The translations under genes and the position numbers were made by a program. This document shows, piece by piece, positions 43,671 to 53,292 of a stretch of 64,000 bases of DNA. Origin of the DNA: Phascolarctobacterium sp. (GTDB lineage: Bacteria; Bacillota; Negativicutes; Acidaminococcales; Acidaminococcaceae). The stretch is from NCBI GenBank assembly GCA_030540395.1, contig JAUNWI010000003.1, forward strand, positions 31,295 through 95,294, in the 5' to 3' direction. The first letter of the stretch is position 1, and each line of letters starts with the position of its first letter. The notes below the pieces were generated by a model. The model was not told the origin of the DNA. It ran no database searches and worked only from the letters and a program-made list of their open reading frames with translations.

Positions 43671-44981
43671 TTAAGAGAAAGTTTCTTGGACTAAGCTTCT
43701 AAGGTACCAAGACAGCACGATGGATTGTGTCAGCATAAAACCTAAAAGAGCCAGCCACAAGCCGGCATTGCCCCATAGCGGCACAAGAGAATACTGAAGC
43801 AGGTAAAAAGCGGCTAAGGCCATCAGCATCATATTGCGCACCGGTGCGGTGCGTGTTGCGCCACAAAAGACACCATAAAGCACCATGCCCACCCCAGCAC
43901 ACACTGGATAAAAGAGTACAAAAATCTCATAGGCTTGAGCCATGGCAAGAACCTCTTGAATACTGGTGAATAAACGAATACAGTAAGCGCTGGTCAAATA
44001 ATAGCCACCCATTAATGCTACACATAGCACCATAAGCCATTTATAGGTCATCTTAATGGTCTCAGCAAAAAGCTGCTTATTCTTGCCACCTACAGCCTTG
44101 CCACTAAAGATGGCCGCACCATTGGCCATGCCGTCAATAAGGTAGCTCATGATATCCTTTAGCTGCAGCAGCACTGCATTGGCCGCTAGTACCACCGTGC
44201 CTAGGGATGCCCCCACGGCGGCGATAATATTATTAACCGTTAACAGACAGGCTGTGCGAATCATTAAATTGGCATTGACCTGCAGCATGCCAATAAATTG
44301 ACGCCAATCCAACAGCTCTCCCCAGGGCAGGCCCTTATAGTCAAAGTCACCGTATAGATAGATTAAATAGGCCCCCAGCACGCCGCCGTAGATTTGACTG
44401 AGCAGGGTGGCCAGTGCCACGCCCATGACATCCATGTGCATGTAAAAGACGAAAAAGATGCTCAGTGCCATATTAAGCACGTTCATGGACACCTGCAAAA
44501 ACACGCTTGCGCGCACCCTCGTCTGCCCCATAAGCCAGCCCAGGGCCACATAATTGAAAAGTACCATGGGCGCTCCCCAAATTAGGATGTAATAATAATC
44601 ACGACACAGAGCATTCACCTCAGCCGCAGCGCCAATCATCCCCAAATAGCAATCCACTATAGGCCTTTGCAGCAGAATACAAAGCAGGCTGACGATTGTG
44701 GCCAGCACTAAGGGCTTAAAAAAGGCCAGCATACTGAGCCTTTGGTCTGCCGCTCCATGGGCCTGGGCCGCGTAGCCCGTGGTACTAACTCTCAAAAAGC
44801 CAAAGAGCCAATAGAGATTATTGAACAAAATTGCTCCTAAGGACACGGCAGCAATATATTTAGGGTCCGGCAGCTGACCCATCACCGCCGTATTCACCGC
44901 CCCCATCAAGGGCTGCGTCATGGTGGAAAGCATAAAGGGTACCGTCAGGCCTAAGTATTCCCTATTCGTCAGCAACTTCAT
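43671..44981 (-). CDS. MATE-family efflux transporter
   Basis: 436 residues with twelve predicted helices, DinF/NorM-type multidrug and toxin extrusion fold. The N-terminus REYLGLTVPFMLSTMTQPLMGAVNTAVMGQLPDPKYIAAVSLG and the mirrored GKAVGGKNKQLFAETIK in the second half are typical. The ATG at 44981 is preceded by GGGAG at a longish distance; a TTG at 44993 is possible. It stands alone between two terminators. Substrate unknown. Confidence 0.88.
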   Translation of the reverse strand: MKLLTNREYLGLTVPFMLSTMTQPLMGAVNTAVMGQLPDPKYIAAVSLGAILFNNLYWLFGFLRVSTTGYAAQAHGAADQRLSMLAFFKPLVLATIVSLLCILLQRPIVDCYLGMIGAAAEVNALCRDYYYILIWGAPMVLFNYVALGWLMGQTRVRASVFLQVSMNVLNMALSIFFVFYMHMDVMGVALATLLSQIYGGVLGAYLIYLYGDFDYKGLPWGELLDWRQFIGMLQVNANLMIRTACLLTVNNIIAAVGASLGTVVLAANAVLLQLKDIMSYLIDGMANGAAIFSGKAVGGKNKQLFAETIKMTYKWLMVLCVALMGGYYLTSAYCIRLFTSIQEVLAMAQAYEIFVLFYPVCAGVGMVLYGVFCGATRTAPVRNMMLMALAAFYLLQYSLVPLWGNAGLWLALLGFMLTQSIVLSWYLRSLVQETFS

Positions 44982-45087
44982 ATAATCATACAACTCCCTT
45001 ATTCATATTAATTACTAATATATATTAGCCACTTAGATATATATACTATCACAGTAAAGGGGTTTTAGCAATAGCGTTCTTGAGAGT

Positions 45088-45124
45088 AAAAAAAGGCGGC
45101 AGAGCTAAAATGCTCTGCCACGCT
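45088..45124 (-). terminator. Terminator of the mut-meaB operon
   Basis: GGCAGAGC-(6)-GCTCTGCC followed on the minus strand by GCC and seven T residues. Confidence 0.85.
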
Positions 45125-45125
45125 T

Positions 45126-46301
45126 TTATTTATATTGATTGTAATGCTTTGCTGCAGCACGATCTATGTCAAAGGCACGAATCAATTCTGTAACTGCCTG
45201 GCTGGGTGAAACCACGCCATTCACAGCAGCCTCCATAACAGCGGGCAAACGCCCTTTAATCATGGGGTCCTCAAAGAACAGATTATGCAAATGCTCATCA
45301 ATCATGCTATTAACCCAAGAAACGGTTTGGCTTTTACGCCGTCTTGCAAAGGCACCCGATTCCTTAGTCATCTTTTCGAACTTACGCATTACTGCCCACA
45401 GTTCTAATAATCCCTCGCCGGTCAGTGCGGAGCAGCGATAGGCATGAGTCTTCCAGCCTTCGGTGGCAGGACGAATGAATTCAATCATTCGTTCATACTC
45501 ACCCTGGGTCACAATAGCCTTGGGCAAATTATCCCCATCAGCCTTGTTAACCACAATAGCATCCGCAACCTCCATGATACCCTTCTTGATGCCCTGCAAA
45601 TCGTCACCTGCACCGGTGAGCACAACCAGCATAAAAAAGTCAACCATGGAGCGCACAGTGATTTCGCTCTGTCCTACGCCAACAGTTTCTACAAGAATTA
45701 CATCACAGCCCGCTGCCTCGCATAGCAGCATGGTTTCGCGGCTTTTGCGAGCCACACCGCCCAAGGTTCCCTTGGCCGGGGAAGGACGAATAAAGCAATT
45801 GGGTTCACGGGACAGCATCTGCATGCGCGTTTTATCGCCCAAAATAGAGCCACCAGTTATAGAACTAGTGGGGTCCACCGCCAGCACTGCTACCTTATAG
45901 CCCTGCTTGCACAGCATTTGCCCAAAGGCTTCGATAAAGGTACTCTTGCCGGCACCGGGAACGCCGCTAATGCCAATGCGCAGGGCCTTGCCCGTGCGGG
46001 GCAAGAGGGACTGCAGCACCCGTTGTGCTTTGTCAAAATCCTTGGGAGCATTGCTTTCAATTAAAGTAATAGCTTGGGAAAGAGTTTTGCGATCGCCCTC
46101 ACTGACTCCTTTAATTAGCTGTTCCGGAGTAGGCTTTTTCCGCAAAGGAAATCTCTTAATCTGTTCTACCGGAGTATACTTTTCTTCAGAAACAGCGTTT
46201 ACGGCACTATCAATACCGCCCATAACGGAGCAAGCAAAGTTGGGGTCTTTTTTTAGAGGAACCCAGCTCGGCCTAATATCTTTTTCACCAGTTTCAGGCA
46301 T
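45126..46301 (-). CDS. meaB: MeaB-type G3E GTPase, methylmalonyl-CoA mutase chaperone
   Basis: Protects and reloads the adenosylcobalamin cofactor of methylmalonyl-CoA mutase. 391 residues; the N-terminal 80 residues form a helical extension, followed by the GTPase core with Walker A GISGVPGAGKSTFIEAFG, switch region DPTSSITGGSILGDKTRM and ETVGVGQSE, and the NKADGDN specificity motif. The ATG is preceded by GAGGTGATGTAA. It is 10 bases after mutB, completing the mutA-mutB-meaB set. Confidence 0.95.
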   Translation of the reverse strand: MPETGEKDIRPSWVPLKKDPNFACSVMGGIDSAVNAVSEEKYTPVEQIKRFPLRKKPTPEQLIKGVSEGDRKTLSQAITLIESNAPKDFDKAQRVLQSLLPRTGKALRIGISGVPGAGKSTFIEAFGQMLCKQGYKVAVLAVDPTSSITGGSILGDKTRMQMLSREPNCFIRPSPAKGTLGGVARKSRETMLLCEAAGCDVILVETVGVGQSEITVRSMVDFFMLVVLTGAGDDLQGIKKGIMEVADAIVVNKADGDNLPKAIVTQGEYERMIEFIRPATEGWKTHAYRCSALTGEGLLELWAVMRKFEKMTKESGAFARRRKSQTVSWVNSMIDEHLHNLFFEDPMIKGRLPAVMEAAVNGVVSPSQAVTELIRAFDIDRAAAKHYNQYK

Positions 46302-46311
46302 TTACATCACC

Positions 46312-48507
46312 TCAGTCCTCAGCCTGTTCAGCCTTCGCGCGGTCAACCAGCATTTGCAGCAGCTGGATGCAGCATTTGGGAATATTGGTGCCAGGGCCAA
46401 AGATACCTGCAGCACCATGCTCGTACAGATAATCATAGTCTTGAGCAGGAATTACGCCACCAATGCAAACCATGATATCCTCACGACCGCGTTTTTTCAA
46501 TTCCTCAACCAGAGCGGGCAGCAGTGTCTTGTGACCTGCAGCCAGAGAGGAGAAGCCTACCATATCAACGTCGTTATCCACTGCATCCTGAGCGGATTCC
46601 TCGGGAGTTTGGAACAAGGGACCAACGTCGACGGTCCAGCCCATATCGGCAAAGGAGGTTGCCAGTACCTTTTGACCACGGTCATGACCATCCTGGCCCA
46701 TCTTGGCCAAGAAGATACGAGGACGACGGCCCTCCAGCTTTTCAAACTCATCAGCCAGCTTGGTAGCCTTTTCCATATCGTCGTTGCCACTAAATTCAGA
46801 GGAATATACACCGGAAACAGTGTGGATTACAGCATTAAAACGACCGGAAACCTTTTCCACTGCGTCGGAAATTTCGCCCAAGGAAGCACGGTCGCGTGCT
46901 GCTTGTACAGCCATCTCCAGCAGGTTGCCGTTGTCACGGCTTTCGGCTGCGCGAGTAATAGCCTCCAGATCAGCTCTAACCTTTTCGCCATCACGCTCTG
47001 CTCTCAGTTTTTCCAAGCGTTTGATTTGGGCATTGCGTACAGCGGTATTATCAATGGACAATACATTCAGCGGGTCTTCCTTAGCCAAACGATACTTGTT
47101 CAGGCCAACGATGGTTTCCTTGCCGCTGTCGATATTAGCTTGACGGCGAGCTGCGCACTCTTCGATACGCATCTTGGGCAAGCCAGTAGCAATAGCCTTA
47201 GCCATACCGCCCAGAGCTTCAACCTCTTGGATATGTGCCCAGGCACGACGAATAATCTCATTAGTAAGATATTCCAGATAATAGGAGCCGCCCCACGGGT
47301 CAATAATCTTGCAAACCTTGGTCTCGTCCTGAATATACAGCTGGGTATTACGAGCCAAGCGTGCGGAGAAGTCGGTGGGCAGCGCGATGGCCTCGTCCAA
47401 AGCGTTAGTATGCAGTGATTGGGTATGGCCCAAGGCTGCGGACATAGCTTCCATACAGGTTCTGGAAATATTGTTAAACGGATCCTGCTCTGTCAGGGAC
47501 CAACCAGAGGTTTGGCTATGGGTGCGCAGCGCCATGGATTTCGGATTCTTAGCGCCAAAGCTCTTCAGAATCTTAGCCCACAGCACGCGAGCCGCACGCA
47601 TCTTAGCCACTTCCATGAAGTAGTTTTTGCCCATATCCCAGAAGAAGGACAAGCGTTTTGCAAAGGCATCCACCGGCAGGCCGGCAGCTTCACCGGTACG
47701 GATATATTCCATACCATCTGCCAGAGTATAGCCCAGCTCCAGGTCGCAGGTAGCGCCGCATTCCTGAATATGATAGCCGGAAATAGAAATGCTGTTGAAT
47801 TTGGGCATGTATTTGGTGGTATATTCAAAAATATCGCCGATAATACGCATGGACATGGCCGGCGGATAAATATAGGTATTACGCACCATGAATTCCTTCA
47901 GGATATCGTTTTGAATGGTGCCCGCCATAATGGATTTATCAACGCCCTGCTCCTCGCCGGAAACGATGAAGAAGGCCAAAATGGGCAGAACAGCGCCGTT
48001 CATGGTCATGGATACGGACATTTGGTCCAGAGGAATGCCGCTGAACAGAATATTCATATCCAGCATGGAGCATACGGATACGCCTGCTTTACCTACGTCG
48101 CCTACAACGCGGGGGTTATCAGCATCATAGCCGCGGTGGGTGGGCAAGTCGAAGGCGATGGACAGGCCCTTTTGACCAGCGGCCAAATTGCGGCGGTAAA
48201 AAGCGTTGGATTCCTCTGCAGTGGAGAAGCCTGCATATTGGCGTACAGTCCAGGGACGGAAAACATACATGGTGGAATAGGGGCCACGCAGGAACGGAGG
48301 AATACCGCTCATGAAGTCCAAATGGTTGCATTTGGCATAGATATCCTTGGTATACAGCGGCTCTTTAGGAATGCGCTCCAAGGTTGTATCGTAAAGGGCA
48401 TCATAATTCTCGCCCATTTTCGCTTCCAGGTTTTTCTTCCATTCTTCATAAGAGCAGGACGGATGATCCGGAACAGATACTTTAGTGAAATCAGGATTAA
48501 TGCTCAT
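46312..48507 (-). CDS. mutB: Methylmalonyl-CoA mutase large subunit
   Basis: Adenosylcobalamin-dependent interconversion of succinyl-CoA and methylmalonyl-CoA. 731 residues: N-terminal TIM-barrel ([41 protein letters not shown]) and C-terminal B12-binding domain with the base-off motif DGHDRG, His608 being the cobalt ligand. All substrate and cofactor motifs expected of the catalytic subunit are present. It overlaps mutA by one base (TAATG). In succinate fermenters the enzyme runs toward methylmalonyl-CoA and propionate. Confidence 0.97.
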   Translation of the reverse strand: MSINPDFTKVSVPDHPSCSYEEWKKNLEAKMGENYDALYDTTLERIPKEPLYTKDIYAKCNHLDFMSGIPPFLRGPYSTMYVFRPWTVRQYAGFSTAEESNAFYRRNLAAGQKGLSIAFDLPTHRGYDADNPRVVGDVGKAGVSVCSMLDMNILFSGIPLDQMSVSMTMNGAVLPILAFFIVSGEEQGVDKSIMAGTIQNDILKEFMVRNTYIYPPAMSMRIIGDIFEYTTKYMPKFNSISISGYHIQECGATCDLELGYTLADGMEYIRTGEAAGLPVDAFAKRLSFFWDMGKNYFMEVAKMRAARVLWAKILKSFGAKNPKSMALRTHSQTSGWSLTEQDPFNNISRTCMEAMSAALGHTQSLHTNALDEAIALPTDFSARLARNTQLYIQDETKVCKIIDPWGGSYYLEYLTNEIIRRAWAHIQEVEALGGMAKAIATGLPKMRIEECAARRQANIDSGKETIVGLNKYRLAKEDPLNVLSIDNTAVRNAQIKRLEKLRAERDGEKVRADLEAITRAAESRDNGNLLEMAVQAARDRASLGEISDAVEKVSGRFNAVIHTVSGVYSSEFSGNDDMEKATKLADEFEKLEGRRPRIFLAKMGQDGHDRGQKVLATSFADMGWTVDVGPLFQTPEESAQDAVDNDVDMVGFSSLAAGHKTLLPALVEELKKRGREDIMVCIGGVIPAQDYDYLYEHGAAGIFGPGTNIPKCCIQLLQMLVDRAKAEQAED

Positions 48508-50747
48508 TATTCAATCATCCCCTTCTTCTGTTGCAGTTTCTTCAAGGTTGCAAAGCAATTAGCTTTGACACTGATAAAATCATCAACACCGGCAGCTAGA
48601 TAAATAGCCTCCAAATCCTTAGGTGCTGCACCTGCCAGGAACAGAGTCATATTGGGGTTAGCAGCCTTCAGCATGGGAGCCAGCGCCGGAACATCCTCCG
48701 GATAGGTCTTGTCAGTGGAGCAAATTACAGCCACATCGTAAGGAGTACCCTTATCGTCAATGCCAGCCTTCAAGGCAGCCACGCATTTCTCATAGCGGGA
48801 ACCGGGCTTGCCCTCGTCATCTTGGAAGCCATTGTTCAGATGTACATTGAACTCGCCAACCTGCAGGAAGCTGGTGGAGAAGTCGGCACGGGCCTTGTGT
48901 TGAGGAATGGGGCCCATGTTAGCCAAAAATACCTCCACATTCTTACCGGTTTCTTTCATATAACGTTCCGTATCAAAACGCAGGGCTTCATAACGTTCAG
49001 TCCAATGATGAGCGGTGATGGGTGTGATAGTCTCGATTTCTTCAGCCTTGCAGCCTGCTGCTGCAACCTGACCTAAAGTTGCGCCATTGCTAAAGGCTTC
49101 GATGGCTGCCTCTACGCTAGCCACGTCAGCCAGCTTGCCGGCCACGAAATTAGTATCAATATCAGCTACATAAGCTGCCACTGCAGCTGCACGCTGCTTC
49201 TTCAGGGCTTCGCTATCCTCTGCCCGACGCTCCAAGGGTTCTTCGGTCATATTGGGGTACATGTTAACGCCAACAGCACGATCCTTGCGCAGCTCCAAAG
49301 CCTTGAAGCGTTCGTCCAAGGTTTTGGCGATTTGCTCTTGGGGATAGCCAGCTTGCAAAGCCTTAACCATACCGCCCATGCCCTCGATTTTTTGGAACTC
49401 AGCCCAAATCTTCTCCACGATTTGCTTGGTCAGGGATTCCACTGCCCAAGAGCCACCGGCCGGGTCAATGGGGCACAGCATGCCAAATTCCTCCTGCAAC
49501 ATAACGTGCAAGTTACGGGCAATACGACGGGAGAATACATCGCCCTTACGAATCAGCTCGTCAAAGGGAGGATTCTCATAGGTATTAACGCCACCTACAA
49601 CACCGGAGAAGGTTTGGGTGCAGTTACGCAGCATATTTACATAGGGATCGATCACAGTTTTGGTGAAGCGGGAGCTGCGACCGTGTACCATAATGGAGCG
49701 GTCAGCCTCCTCAGCGCCAAAGGCTTCCATAATGGCTGCCCATACCTGACGCAGAGCACGCAGCTTAGCAATTTCCATAAAGAAGTTTGCGCCTTGGTTA
49801 AAAGCAAAATACAAGGAAGCAGCAATATCCTTGAGGGAAATACCACGTTTTTGCATCTCACGAATATACTCTACAGCACTAGCAAAGGTGTAAGCGACCT
49901 CCTGTACCGCATTAGCGCCACCATCGGTGAAGCAATCGCTGCGCACATAAACAGGGCGAATTAAGGGAGCATGCTTACGAGTGTACTTAATGGTCTCTGC
50001 CATTTCATCAAAGAGAGCATTTAAGGAAGTGCTGGATTTGCCATTAACAATCAGCTCTCCCAGAGGATCGGCGCCAATAACGCCCTTCACACCCTGTAAA
50101 TCCTTGCCTGCACCCTTCAGCGCAGCCTCGGTCAATGCAATAATACCCTTAGCGCCGGCACCAGTGTAAATCATCAGCGGATATTTATCCAGCTTCAGAC
50201 CATTTAAGAGCACGCTCATATCCTCAACAGTGGTCACATTCACGCCCACATCACCGATTTTTTCAGCGTCCTTAGCATCAATACCGTTCATGGTAGCAGT
50301 ATCCAGCTTAATATGGTAAACGGTGGAGCCCTTAGCGATTTCCTCCTTCAGCAGCTCGTTATTCTCAGCGGGCAGGGTTTCATCGCAGGCTTGGGCAACG
50401 CCCCAGGGCTCGTGTACATAGCCATTCAAGGTAGCACCACGCAAATAGTCGCCCATACCGGGATAATCGTCGGTGGGCAATATAGAATCGGTCTCCTTCA
50501 GACGATAAATGGGGTCAAAGGTAATGTCCTCATAGTTTTTCGTATACATAACCTTGTCGAAGGGAGCGCCTTTGAGCAGAGCATTGCAAGCCTCCACCCA
50601 TTCATCCCAGCTAGGTTCAGTAAATTCATCCAAAGTAACCTCAGGGAATTCGGTTACGTTTTCTGATTTACGCAACATAGCTTCCAGCTCTTGGTCCGTC
50701 ATCGGCTTTTCGCCTTCAACAGCAGCTATTTTTTGTTCATCAGCCAT
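48507..50747 (-). CDS. mutA: Methylmalonyl-CoA mutase small subunit
   Basis: 746 residues, same fold as MutB but without the DGHDRG cobalt-ligand motif, as in non-catalytic MutA subunits of heterodimeric enzymes. The region around [34 protein letters not shown] corresponds to the barrel. The last 130 residues form a degenerate B12-binding domain. AAAGGAGG precedes the ATG. A 215-base structured gap separates it from the MsrA-like gene upstream. Confidence 0.95.
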   Translation of the reverse strand: MADEQKIAAVEGEKPMTDQELEAMLRKSENVTEFPEVTLDEFTEPSWDEWVEACNALLKGAPFDKVMYTKNYEDITFDPIYRLKETDSILPTDDYPGMGDYLRGATLNGYVHEPWGVAQACDETLPAENNELLKEEIAKGSTVYHIKLDTATMNGIDAKDAEKIGDVGVNVTTVEDMSVLLNGLKLDKYPLMIYTGAGAKGIIALTEAALKGAGKDLQGVKGVIGADPLGELIVNGKSSTSLNALFDEMAETIKYTRKHAPLIRPVYVRSDCFTDGGANAVQEVAYTFASAVEYIREMQKRGISLKDIAASLYFAFNQGANFFMEIAKLRALRQVWAAIMEAFGAEEADRSIMVHGRSSRFTKTVIDPYVNMLRNCTQTFSGVVGGVNTYENPPFDELIRKGDVFSRRIARNLHVMLQEEFGMLCPIDPAGGSWAVESLTKQIVEKIWAEFQKIEGMGGMVKALQAGYPQEQIAKTLDERFKALELRKDRAVGVNMYPNMTEEPLERRAEDSEALKKQRAAAVAAYVADIDTNFVAGKLADVASVEAAIEAFSNGATLGQVAAAGCKAEEIETITPITAHHWTERYEALRFDTERYMKETGKNVEVFLANMGPIPQHKARADFSTSFLQVGEFNVHLNNGFQDDEGKPGSRYEKCVAALKAGIDDKGTPYDVAVICSTDKTYPEDVPALAPMLKAANPNMTLFLAGAAPKDLEAIYLAAGVDDFISVKANCFATLKKLQQKKGMIE

Positions 50748-50962
50748 CTAAAAATCCTCCTTTAGCTAAATTAATTCTTGTCAAATCGCCTAACGGCATC
50801 GTAAATAAAGGACTATCACCCCCAATGATTAGGGTAGCGCCTCCTACCTTAGCTGCTCTCACCCAGCCTTTACAAAGCAGAACACGCTCCATTAAGAAGA
50901 CTTTAAGTAAAGCATTTATATACACGGATACGGTTGTCCATACCGTATATAGCGATTTAGGG
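50748..50962 (-). promoter_or_regulatory. Structured leader between the MsrA-like gene and mutA
   Basis: 215 bases without a convincing gene. The minus strand shows AAAGG..CCTTT enclosing GGTAG-GAGGCG-CTACC and ATCA-TTGGGGG-TGAT hairpins, and further upstream ATACGG-(9)-CCGTAT. The nested arrangement suggests a regulatory RNA or a processing site rather than spacer. I do not recognise a known class. Confidence 0.4.
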
Positions 50963-51385
50963 CTACGCCAGATAATGGTATTCATGTAATCTACCAAAGC
51001 GTAGCTGTAGGGGACGGATTTCTGTATGGGCGGTAATTGAATCATTGACGATCAGATTACCTAGGGCTGCACCTGGTTCATGCCCACGACTTTGCAAAAA
51101 GCGAGCATAATAATCCAGCTGCGGCACATCCTCATTGGAGGTGTAGAACACTGCAGATTGCTGCAAGGGCAGCTCATCCTTGGCAAATGGATCCACAACA
51201 GCAAAATAGGCCTCTAAAATGCCACAAATATCCTGCTTTTTCGGATTATACTCAATTTCTACACCATACAGCTCCTCCCCATTTTGGGCAACAGCATGCA
51301 CAGGTATGGTACCGATGACACCCTTCAGATTCTGCAGAGCATCTTTTAAGGAATAGGCTTCTCCGGCTAAATAGAGCTTTTTCAT
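50963..51385 (-). CDS. MsrA-fold protein without catalytic cysteine
   Basis: 140 residues from the ATG at 51385 with GGAGG eight bases upstream. The order of segments follows peptide methionine sulfoxide reductase A: a short N-terminal strand, KGVIGTIPVHAVAQNGEELYGVEIEYNPKK, DICGILEAYFAVVDPF, QQSAVFYTSNED and a final HEYHYLA. The catalytic GCFW is replaced by GEAY (residues 8-11), and the only cysteine is Cys54 elsewhere. It therefore cannot work as a normal MsrA. It lies between a cobalamin riboswitch and mutA and is the first protein gene of that unit. It may be a binding or regulatory pseudoenzyme; the function is unknown. Confidence 0.7.
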   Translation of the reverse strand: MKKLYLAGEAYSLKDALQNLKGVIGTIPVHAVAQNGEELYGVEIEYNPKKQDICGILEAYFAVVDPFAKDELPLQQSAVFYTSNEDVPQLDYYARFLQSRGHEPGAALGNLIVNDSITAHTEIRPLQLRFGRLHEYHYLA

Positions 51386-51423
51386 AGGCTTAACCTCCAC
51401 TAAAATTTACTTATAAATAGAAA

Positions 51424-51451
51424 ACAGCCACCACGATTATGTGATGGCTGG
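51424..51451 (-). terminator. Terminator before the MsrA-like gene
   Basis: CAGCCATCAC-(6)-GTGGTGGCTG followed on the minus strand by TTTTCTATTT, only 38 bases before the MsrA-like ATG. It would end transcripts coming from the riboswitch unless read through. Confidence 0.7.
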
Positions 51452-51454
51452 AAT

Positions 51455-51725
51455 TTTCGGTGCTACAGTGCACCCCTACACTGTAGCATCAGGTTGGAGA
51501 AAGGGAAATGTTGCAAAACTAACTAAAGGAAAATTTGAGAATGGGATTTGAAGCACAGCTTGTCCAGGGCTGTGAACAAGAAAATATGGAGCATCGATGG
51601 CTTGGACCCTTCTCCTAAGGTCGCAGCCATCACGCAGCCCTAAGAGCATAGAAATAGAAAACCGTTCTTTAACCATCCTCTTATCCCTCTAGGGGCAGGA
51701 TTATTAAAAAACGGTGAAATATCAT
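51455..51725 (-). ncRNA. Structured region between riboswitch and terminator, possible small RNA
   Basis: The minus-strand transcript can form AGGGCTG..CAGCCCT enclosing GATGGCT-GACC..GGTC-AGCCATC, and a separate CTACAGTG..CACTGTAG hairpin near 51470. A 66-codon frame (51676-51476) with a possible ribosome site GATAAGAGG overlaps it, but its product resembles nothing I know and the pairing looks more like an RNA. It may be a riboswitch-controlled small RNA or the relic of a lost gene. Confidence 0.35.
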
Positions 51726-51797
51726 AATCAACACGGCATAATATGCCGAGCTTACGACATCTCTCCCCGTCTCTCGCAGGTCTGGCGACGATGTATC

Positions 51798-51946
51798 TTA
51801 CAGGCAGTTCTTCTGACTTCGCTTCCTCATTTGTTTCACCTTCCCAGAGTCAATCCAGTGGCATAATTGAAACAAACTCCACGTTACAGCGGCGGGACCG
51901 TGTCGGATTTACACCAACTTCTCTATTGAGCTTACGCACCTGTAAT
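51798..51946 (-). ncRNA. Cobalamin riboswitch upstream of the mutase unit
   Basis: Minus-strand aptamer. TTACAGG (51946-51940) pairs with CCTGTAA (51804-51798) as closing stem. Core elements in order: AGGTGC, GAGAAGTTGGTGTAAATCCGACACGG, the B12-box CCCGCCGCTGTAA, a TGGGAAGG side arm and GAAGTCAGAAGAACTGCC before the closing stem. The match to the cobalamin riboswitch consensus is strong. Downstream come a small palindrome (51734-51748), the structured region and the MsrA-mutAB-meaB genes. Confidence 0.93.
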
Positions 51947-51969
51947 CCAATATTGACTTGTTATGCTTA

Positions 51970-51998
51970 ATTATACTCATTCCTATTAGCTTTGTCAA
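51970..51998 (-). promoter_or_regulatory. Consensus promoter of the second cobalamin riboswitch
   Basis: TTGACA (51993-51998), 17 bases, TATAAT (51970-51975) on the minus strand, a full consensus match about 25 bases before the aptamer. Confidence 0.85.
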
Positions 51999-52131
51999 GC
52001 TATTTCTTAAAAAAATACAATTAGATTTCTACCCTTTTCTTAAGGGCCTAGATTAGTATTTACATTCTCAAAGGTATTCCTCTATCCATATTTTACTCTT
52101 AATCGGATTTACTTTTATTTATTAGTCAACT

Positions 52132-52161
52132 CTTGTGTGAACGGATTATCATATGTTATAA
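52132..52161 (+). promoter_or_regulatory. Promoter of the M14 deacylase-like gene
   Basis: TTGTGT (52132-52137), 18 bases, TATAAT (52156-52161). Confidence 0.55.
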
Positions 52162-52211
52162 TAATGGTCAAGCACAAGAATTTGTTATTATATCACGTTA
52201 GGAGTGAAATC

Positions 52212-53186
52212 ATGTCCGACACCTTAAATATTTGTGGTTTAACGGTGGAGCGTGGCCAGAAGCTGCGCACCTTTTTGCCCGTACCCGATACCAATGTCAA
52301 AATTCCTCTGACCATTATCAATGGCTGTGAGGACGGCCCCACCCTGCTTATCACTGCCGGCATTCACGGCGGCGAATACCCCGGTATTGCCGCCGCTATG
52401 GAGCTGGGCAGGGATATTGAGCCTACCGATGTGAATGGCATTTTAATTATGATGCATCCTGTGAATATACAAGGCTTTTGGGCCCGGAGGGAAATGATCG
52501 TGCCTGAGGATGGTAAGAATTTAAACCGAGTTTTCCCCGGTGACCCCTGTGGTACTCTGGCCGATAAAACAGCCTATTTGATCAGCAGTAATTTCTTCCC
52601 CATTGCCGATTTTTATGTGGACATGCACAGCGGTGATATCCACGAAAGCCTGCACCCCTATGTTTATTACCCCGGTCAGCCTACCCCCGAGGTAGAACGC
52701 AAGTCCCGGGCAGTAGCCAGGGTGTTGGATATGGAATACATGGTGCGTTCCTTGGCTACCGGTGGTGCCTATAATTATGCTGCCAGCACCGGCCTGCCCT
52801 CCATCCTCATTGAACGGGGCGGCGCAGGACTGTGCCTCCACGAGGATATTGAGGCCTATAAGGATGATGTGCGCAATATTCTGCGCAAGCTCAAGATGTT
52901 CTCCCTGCCTGTAAAGCCACGGCACCATTCACCCCGAGATGTGGAAAACCTGATTTATCTGGAAGCCCTGGAAACAGGCTGCTGGCTCCATCACATCCAC
53001 AGTGGCGATTTTGTGGAGGAAGGACAGGTTCTGGGCCGCATCACCGATGTTTTTGGCAACACCATCACCACCTATTACGCTGAGCAGACCGGTGTTATCC
53101 TCTATGTCTGCCCCGCTCTTTCCTCACCCAGGGGCACTATTCTCGTGGCCTATGGCACATTGAAGGAGTACGAAGAAGACCTCTAA
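52212..53186 (+). CDS. M14-family succinylglutamate desuccinylase/aspartoacylase-like protein
   Basis: Zinc-dependent amidohydrolase-type protein, 324 residues from the ATG at 52212 (AGGAG upstream). The zinc ligands are His52 and Glu55 in GIHGGEYPG and His139 in VDMHSGD. The C-terminal barrel-like domain (GCWLHHIHSGDFVEEGQVLGRITDVFGN) is shared with aspartoacylase-like proteins. It probably removes acyl groups from an N-acylated amino acid or related small amide; the substrate is not evident and no transporter or pathway partner is adjacent. No signal peptide. Confidence 0.85.
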   Translation: MSDTLNICGLTVERGQKLRTFLPVPDTNVKIPLTIINGCEDGPTLLITAGIHGGEYPGIAAAMELGRDIEPTDVNGILIMMHPVNIQGFWARREMIVPEDGKNLNRVFPGDPCGTLADKTAYLISSNFFPIADFYVDMHSGDIHESLHPYVYYPGQPTPEVERKSRAVARVLDMEYMVRSLATGGAYNYAASTGLPSILIERGGAGLCLHEDIEAYKDDVRNILRKLKMFSLPVKPRHHSPRDVENLIYLEALETGCWLHHIHSGDFVEEGQVLGRITDVFGNTITTYYAEQTGVILYVCPALSSPRGTILVAYGTLKEYEEDL

Positions 53187-53205
53187 AGCAATCCCTACAG
53201 CACGC

Positions 53206-53243
53206 AAAAGCGCTGCCTACCCTTTGGTAAGCAGCGCTTTTCT
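53206..53243. terminator. Terminator between convergent genes
   Basis: AAAAGCGCTGC..GCAGCGCTTTT, with an inner TACC/GGTA pair, gives a long stem with T-runs on both strands. Confidence 0.85.
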
Positions 53244-53292
53244 TATATGCATATGCTGTTGTTCTTAACAGATTTGTCCTTGGTATTATCCC

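Noticed and set aside
50740..51045. 101-codon minus-strand frame overlapping the mutA start
   Set aside because: It overlaps two better genes, has no ribosome site and its product matches nothing; the region looks like RNA structure.
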